Below, one piece after another: positions 38,412 through 42,464 of a stretch of 42,464 nucleotides of DNA. Where the stretch lies: the NCBI GenBank assembly GCA_031424095.1, contig JANPGU010000259.1, forward strand, positions 1 through 42,464, in the 5' to 3' direction. The notes below the pieces were generated by a model. It made no database searches. It was not told where the DNA came from and saw only the letters and a program-made list of their open reading frames with translations. The translations under genes were made by a program, and so were the position numbers. Within the stretch, counting starts at the first letter, position 1; every line of letters starts with the position of its first letter. Source of the stretch: ZC4RG30 sp031424095 (lineage in GTDB: Bacteria; Pseudomonadota; Gammaproteobacteria; Steroidobacterales; Steroidobacteraceae).

Positions 38412-41018
38412 GTGAACTCGATTCGCCGTACTGTTTCGGTCATTCTGGGTACCGCTGCCATCGGCGCTGTGTATGCGCCGCTCGTTTACGCCCAGAACAC
38501 CGACCTGCTCGAGGAAGTCGTCGTTACTGCAACGCGACAGACTGATACCGTGAACCGCGCGCCGCTGGCCGTGAGTGCGCAGACGCAGGCGTCGATGGAC
38601 CAGAAAGGCATCCGGGACATCTCCGACCTGGTGGCGACGGTTCCCAGCCTGCGTTTGAATGGCAGGGAAGCCTCCGGCAACGTCACCATCGCGATCCGCA
38701 GCGTGCGCCAGCAAAGTGGCACGGCCGCAACAACCGGCTTCTACCTGGACGAGACGCCGCTGCAGAAGCGCGCGGCCGGTGGTTTCGGCTCGCAGAATGG
38801 CACGCCGGTGCCGCCACTGTTCGATCTCGAGCGCATCGAGGTGCTGCGGGGACCGCAGGGCACATTGTTCGGCGGTGGTTCGGAGGGTGGCACGATCCGG
38901 TACATCACCCCAGCACCGGGCCTCACGGACTATTCCTCCTACGGGCGCGCACAGTATCTCTCCACGGAGGGCGGGGATCCGAGCTACGAAGCCGGCCTCG
39001 CAGTCGGCGGACCGATCGTAGATGACAAGCTGGGATTCCGCGCCAGCTACTTCTTCCGGGAAACCGGCGGTTACATCGATCTCACGGACTATCGCAACGG
39101 GCAGATCTATGACGAGAATGCCAACAACGGCAAGCTGCGACTCGGGCGCGTTGCCCTCGCGTGGAAGCCCACCGACAACACGCTGCTGACTGTGTCGGGG
39201 TTGAAATCCTCCGACGAAACGGACCACCTGAACAGCAGCTACCACCTGTCGGAGCCGGGCCGCGTGGTAGTGCAGCCGCTGTGTTTCAACGTTCCGTACA
39301 TTCTCAACGTGCTGACGGTGGCGCAGCGCGCATTCCTGTTTCCGCCTGCGGTTCTCCCTGTCAATCCGGGCTGCAATGGGAGCAACGGCACGTATGTCGC
39401 CCCAGGCTACACCGTGGGTCCCTTCAACCTGAAGCGCTTCCAGTCGCTGGCGCTGGGCCCGACGCCAACGCGCTCGGATCTGGAGATCGGCAGCGTGGAT
39501 TTTCAGTGGGACATCAAGGACGGCCTGCAGCTGAAATCGATCACGTCGTTTACCTCGGACCTGAGCCGCGGACAGAGTCCGCAGAATTTTCCGATTACCC
39601 AGCTGGCCTATCCCGGCACTGCCACGCTCATTACTCCGGGACTGCCCAATCGCGCCGTGACGTCGGGTACCGCTTTCAACCCAAACATCACTTCTGTGCC
39701 CAACGGGCTGGGTCTTGGCGCCATCATCGAGACCAATACGCGTAACAAGCGCTCGGCGCTTTCTCAGGAGGTGCGTCTGTCGTCCTCGGCCGATGAGCGC
39801 TTCAGTTACATCCTCGGCGCTTTTTTCTCCAACACGCGCACTGGTGTGAAGCAGTTCGCCGAGAGTTCCGATCTGGGATTCAGGCAGTTTTTTGGCATGT
39901 CGATCCTGCAGCGGTACGGCGTGCCCTACAACGGATTCTTCTCCAATATCTTCGAAAAGACTCGCGATCTGGAAAACGCCGTATTCGCCGATGGCACGCT
40001 GCGCGTAACGGACAAGTTGCGCGCCAATGTTGGCATCCGGGTCTCCTACGTCACGCAGTCGTTCCTGCAGTCCAACTACGGTCCGAATGTCGGGACGACC
40101 TCGGCGTCGCAGTCGACGGTCACCGGGCAGATCTCCGACACGCCTGTGACGCCGAAGGTCTCGCTGCAGTATTTCTTCACACCAGACAACCTGATGTATG
40201 CCACTGCAGCCAAGGGATTCCGCGCGGGCGGCGTGAACCAGGTGCTCACTTCCGCGACCAGCGGGTTTCTGTACGGACTGTACGGCCTGACCGCCTCTCC
40301 GTTCCCCAAGACGTATGAGTCTGACAGCGTCTGGAACTATGAGCTGGGCGCGAAATTCCGTCTGCTGGATGGCAAGGCGCAGATCAACACCGCCGTGTAC
40401 CAGATCGACTGGAGCAACCCGCAGGTCTTCGCGTTCACCGGTGATGGTGCCGTGATCAACGCGGACTCGGCGCGCATCCGCGGCGCAGAGATCGAAGGCC
40501 AGCTGCGCCCGATCCGGGCCCTCACCCTGAATGCCGCAGTCGCCTGGACGAACGCGAAGTACACATCCGGGATCAACTTCGGCCGCGGCCCGACCGGAGC
40601 CAACGACTATGTCCTGGTGAGAGACGGGCAGAAGTTCGCCCAACCCGCCTGGACTGCTGATGTGGGCGCCCGGTACGATGTCCGCTTCAGCGATGCCGTC
40701 AATGGGTATGCGCGGGTCGACTATCGATGGCAGGAGGACTACTTCAACCAGGCGTCGGGTACTGCGCAGTTCTCGCCTGACTCAAGCCACGTGCCCTCGC
40801 AGAAGCACATCAATCTGCGTCTGGGCGTCAACTTCAAGGAGTTCGACATGAGCCTGTTCGCGCTGAACGTCACGGATGAGCAGACGGCGAGCACTACCGG
40901 TGGCCGCTCAGGATGCACCAATGCAGACTGCAGCACATACAGCACCTATACGTATGGCAGGACGGTGAATGCTCCCACGCCAAGACAGATCGGTCTCCAG
41001 GTTTCGTACCGCCGTTGA
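38412..41018 (+). CDS. TonB-dependent outer-membrane receptor
   Basis: An 868-residue receptor from GTG 38412, with GGGGGAG five bases upstream. A signal peptide ends at VYAQ (residue 28), then LLEEVVVTATRQ. The plug domain (about 40-160) has ISDLVATVPSLRLNG, IAIRSVRQQ and LERIEVLRGPQGTLFGGGSEGGTIRYIT. The barrel ends QIGLQVSYRR, with the final residue basic instead of the usual aromatic. A Cys pair near the C-terminus (SGCTNADCSTY) probably forms a loop disulfide. The plug motifs resemble receptors of the CirA/pesticin-like group used by sphingomonads and steroid or aromatic degraders. It likely imports the substrate of the flanking catabolic genes. The NHL-protein gene follows after seven bases. 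Confidence 0.92.
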   Translation: MNSIRRTVSVILGTAAIGAVYAPLVYAQNTDLLEEVVVTATRQTDTVNRAPLAVSAQTQASMDQKGIRDISDLVATVPSLRLNGREASGNVTIAIRSVRQQSGTAATTGFYLDETPLQKRAAGGFGSQNGTPVPPLFDLERIEVLRGPQGTLFGGGSEGGTIRYITPAPGLTDYSSYGRAQYLSTEGGDPSYEAGLAVGGPIVDDKLGFRASYFFRETGGYIDLTDYRNGQIYDENANNGKLRLGRVALAWKPTDNTLLTVSGLKSSDETDHLNSSYHLSEPGRVVVQPLCFNVPYILNVLTVAQRAFLFPPAVLPVNPGCNGSNGTYVAPGYTVGPFNLKRFQSLALGPTPTRSDLEIGSVDFQWDIKDGLQLKSITSFTSDLSRGQSPQNFPITQLAYPGTATLITPGLPNRAVTSGTAFNPNITSVPNGLGLGAIIETNTRNKRSALSQEVRLSSSADERFSYILGAFFSNTRTGVKQFAESSDLGFRQFFGMSILQRYGVPYNGFFSNIFEKTRDLENAVFADGTLRVTDKLRANVGIRVSYVTQSFLQSNYGPNVGTTSASQSTVTGQISDTPVTPKVSLQYFFTPDNLMYATAAKGFRAGGVNQVLTSATSGFLYGLYGLTASPFPKTYESDSVWNYELGAKFRLLDGKAQINTAVYQIDWSNPQVFAFTGDGAVINADSARIRGAEIEGQLRPIRALTLNAAVAWTNAKYTSGINFGRGPTGANDYVLVRDGQKFAQPAWTADVGARYDVRFSDAVNGYARVDYRWQEDYFNQASGTAQFSPDSSHVPSQKHINLRLGVNFKEFDMSLFALNVTDEQTASTTGGRSGCTNADCSTYSTYTYGRTVNAPTPRQIGLQVSYRR

Positions 41019-41025
41019 GGTGAAT

Positions 41026-42165
41026 GTGAAGGCAACTGTAGTTTGTTCGATAGTCTGCGCGCTGGCGGCAATGCCGCTGGCGCTGCAGGGTCAGGCTGTG
41101 GGCGCGGCTGCGGTGGACAACAGCGCTGCGCCGCAGATGCGATTCGAGGCAACCGACTTCATCAAGCTCAAGCCAGGCGAAAACCTTGGCGAAGTGCTGG
41201 GTGTTGCAGTCAATTCGAAAGGGCAGGTGGCGGTGCTGAACCATCCGGGTTCCGCAACCGTTGGGCCGCTGTTCGGCAATGCGACCACCGAAATCCTGCT
41301 GTTCGATCGCAATGGCCGTTTCATCCGCGAGATCGGCCGCAAGGTCTACGCGCTGGGCTACGGCCACTCCATCCGCTACGACCGCTACGACAATCTGTGG
41401 ATCGTCGACAAGGGCACGGATTCGGTTGTCAAGTTCGATCCGAATGGCAAAGTGGTGATGAATCTCGGGCGTCGTCCCGAGGGCTTCGATTCCGGGCACA
41501 TCGAGCATGCCAAGCAGTCCGAAGCACGGCAAGTCGATGGCTGGCTTGGCTCGCCGACAGACGTCACCTGGGACCAGGACGACAACATCTACGTCAGCGA
41601 CGGCTACGTGAATTCGCGGGTCGTCAAATACGACAAGTACGGTGACTGGGTCACCTCCTGGGGCAAGTACGGCAAAGGCGGCAAGAACGCCGACGAAAAT
41701 GCGTTCAGCATCGACAATCCGCACAACCTGCAGGCCGACAAGGATGGCAACATCTATGTTGCCGATCGCGGCAACCGCCGGATACAGGTGTTCGATCGCG
41801 ACGGCAAGTTCAAGCGTTTCCTGTTCCTCAACGCACCCTACGACAAGAAGCATCATCCGGTGTTCGGAAATCTGCCAGCGGATCCATCGACGCGGCCGGA
41901 CCAGACCGAGCCATGGACAATGTGCATTTCTCCGACCACACCGCAGTACCTGTGGGTGATGGATGCGGAGCCTGGTCGGCTTTACAAGATGACGCTGGAT
42001 GGCAGGATTCTCGGCGTACTTGGATCATCCGGCCGCAGGATGGGTCAGTTCAGCTGGGCGCATGCCATTGCCTGCCCGACGGAAGAGACGCTGTTCATCG
42101 CCGACATGAATAACTGGCGCGTCATCAAGCTGAAGCTGTTCCCCAGCGAGACGCCGAAGCCCTGA
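41026..42165 (+). CDS. Exported NHL-repeat beta-propeller protein
   Basis: A 379-residue protein. GTG 41026 has GAGG five bases upstream, overlapping the receptor stop region. A signal peptide (VVCSIVCALAAMPLALQGQA) ends at about residue 24. The remainder is a six-bladed NHL propeller: GEVLGVAVNSKGQVAVLNHPG, GHSIRYDRYDNLWIVDKGTDSVVKFD, SPTDVTWDQDDNIYVSDGYVNSRVVKYD, NPHNLQADKDGNIYVADRGNRRIQVFD and FSWAHAIACPTEETLFIADMNNWRVIKL. This arrangement resembles the lyase domain of peptidyl-alpha-hydroxyglycine amidating enzymes and also SMP-30-like lactonases. The histidines at blade starts (GHSI, NPHN, AHAI) could bind zinc, as in the lyase. It is in one operon with the TonB receptor, suggesting it handles the imported compound in the periplasm. 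Confidence 0.85.
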   Translation: MKATVVCSIVCALAAMPLALQGQAVGAAAVDNSAAPQMRFEATDFIKLKPGENLGEVLGVAVNSKGQVAVLNHPGSATVGPLFGNATTEILLFDRNGRFIREIGRKVYALGYGHSIRYDRYDNLWIVDKGTDSVVKFDPNGKVVMNLGRRPEGFDSGHIEHAKQSEARQVDGWLGSPTDVTWDQDDNIYVSDGYVNSRVVKYDKYGDWVTSWGKYGKGGKNADENAFSIDNPHNLQADKDGNIYVADRGNRRIQVFDRDGKFKRFLFLNAPYDKKHHPVFGNLPADPSTRPDQTEPWTMCISPTTPQYLWVMDAEPGRLYKMTLDGRILGVLGSSGRRMGQFSWAHAIACPTEETLFIADMNNWRVIKLKLFPSETPKP

Positions 42166-42185
42166 CCGGTTCGCGCTGCTGCTGT

Positions 42186-42464
42186 TCAGTCGGATTGCTG
42201 ACGGCGAATCAGCAGCAGCGCGAGCATGACGAGCACGGCCGGCAACGCGAACAGGGAAACGATGGTTTCGGCCTTCATCCCTTGCGACAGACCGTAACCG
42301 ATAGCGATGGGAGGCAGAACGGTCCCCAGTCGGCCCGCGCTTTTCGCGCAACCTACACCAAAGGCGCGTAGCGCCGCGGGGTAGTAACCCGCCAGCACCA
42401 CGTTGATGCCACCGTACGCGCCCAGCATGAAGAAGCCACAGGTTGCCAGCAGCGCAAGCAAGGC
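42186..42464 (-). CDS. MFS transporter, C-terminal part (AAHS-like), start beyond window
   Basis: The last 92 or so codons of a permease on the minus strand; the rest lies past the window edge. The fragment contains two and a half helices with GAYGGINVVLAGYYPAALRAFGVGCAKSAGRLGTVLPPIAIGYGL (read in segments: AGYYPAALRAFGVG, then SAGRLGTVLPP). This is the helix 10-11 signature of aromatic acid:H+ symporters such as PcaK and BenK. It ends RRQQSD. It converges with the NHL gene, 20 bases away. An aromatic acid as cargo fits the surrounding catabolic genes, but the half that would show the family loop motifs is not in view. Confidence 0.8.
   Translation of the reverse strand, partial: ALLALLATCGFFMLGAYGGINVVLAGYYPAALRAFGVGCAKSAGRLGTVLPPIAIGYGLSQGMKAETIVSLFALPAVLVMLALLLIRRQQSD

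Noticed and set aside
38322..40643. Long antisense frame opposite the second TonB receptor
   Set aside because: Same reasoning: no recognisable domain, while the plus strand encodes a complete receptor.
1..42464. Mobile elements, prophage, CRISPR arrays, tRNA or rRNA
   Set aside because: I found no transposase or integrase motifs, no regularly spaced repeats and no tRNA-like cloverleaf. The regulatory repeats noted are short and promoter-linked.

Overview
The window is a GC-rich bacterial chromosome segment with long antisense open frames caused by strong third-position G/C bias. Paired TonB-dependent receptors, Sec and Tat export signals, a PQQ dehydrogenase and a ppsA-ppsR pair point to a Gram-negative proteobacterium. 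The style (many TonB receptors, exported hydrolases, DUF6152) resembles Steroidobacterales/Nevskiales-type Gammaproteobacteria, but this placement is a guess. I saw no tRNA, rRNA, CRISPR, insertion sequence or phage gene.

Layout. (1) 1-2801, minus strand: a partial exported GlcG/HbpS-family protein, an AI-2E-family permease with a charged tail, and two small uncharacterised proteins. (2) 3116-13629, plus strand: a catabolic cluster with QuiC1-type 3-dehydroshikimate dehydratase, two exported esterases (BD-FAE-like and type B carboxylesterase), an ACS-family MFS transporter, a TetR regulator, a strong terminator, then a TonB receptor coupled to an NAD-type shikimate/quinate dehydrogenase. The quiC1 and TonB promoters carry a nearly identical 16-base operator, so they look like one regulon. 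The parsimonious reading is uptake and hydrolysis of a shikimate or quinate ester, with the acid funnelled to protocatechuate. (3) 13626-18443: an exported SMP-30-like propeller divergent from a quinohemoprotein alcohol dehydrogenase, followed by a membrane-anchored protein, a HupE/UreJ protein and a 43-residue EF-hand protein. (4) 18472-19099: the wreck of a formylglycine-generating-enzyme-like gene. (5) 19113-22309: ppsR and ppsA, central carbon metabolism.

(6) 22498-24864: an exported esterase tail-to-tail with an MFS transporter. (7) 24958-30756: an MHS-family transporter, a Tat-exported amidohydrolase, a TolB-like propeller and a Tat-exported metallo-beta-lactamase-fold hydrolase, in one direction. 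(8) 30753-36822: a TetR regulator divergent from an exported Pro-rich protein, a DUF6152 protein, an exported FAH-family protein, a flavin monooxygenase, a cupin and a cytoplasmic fumarylacetoacetase-like enzyme. (9) 36841-38205: CoA-transferase subunits B and A, fitting disposal of acetoacetate. (10) 38412-42464: a second TonB receptor, an NHL-repeat exported protein and the end of an MFS transporter gene.

Together regions 6-10 look like an aromatic or lactone/ester degradation locus in which an unusual number of catalytic proteins carry export signals. The substrate cannot be named from sequence alone. The best-supported novelties are the shared operator and predicted leaderless quiC1 mRNA, the exported catabolic module with a secreted FAH-fold protein, and a set of competing hairpins ahead of the flavin monooxygenase.
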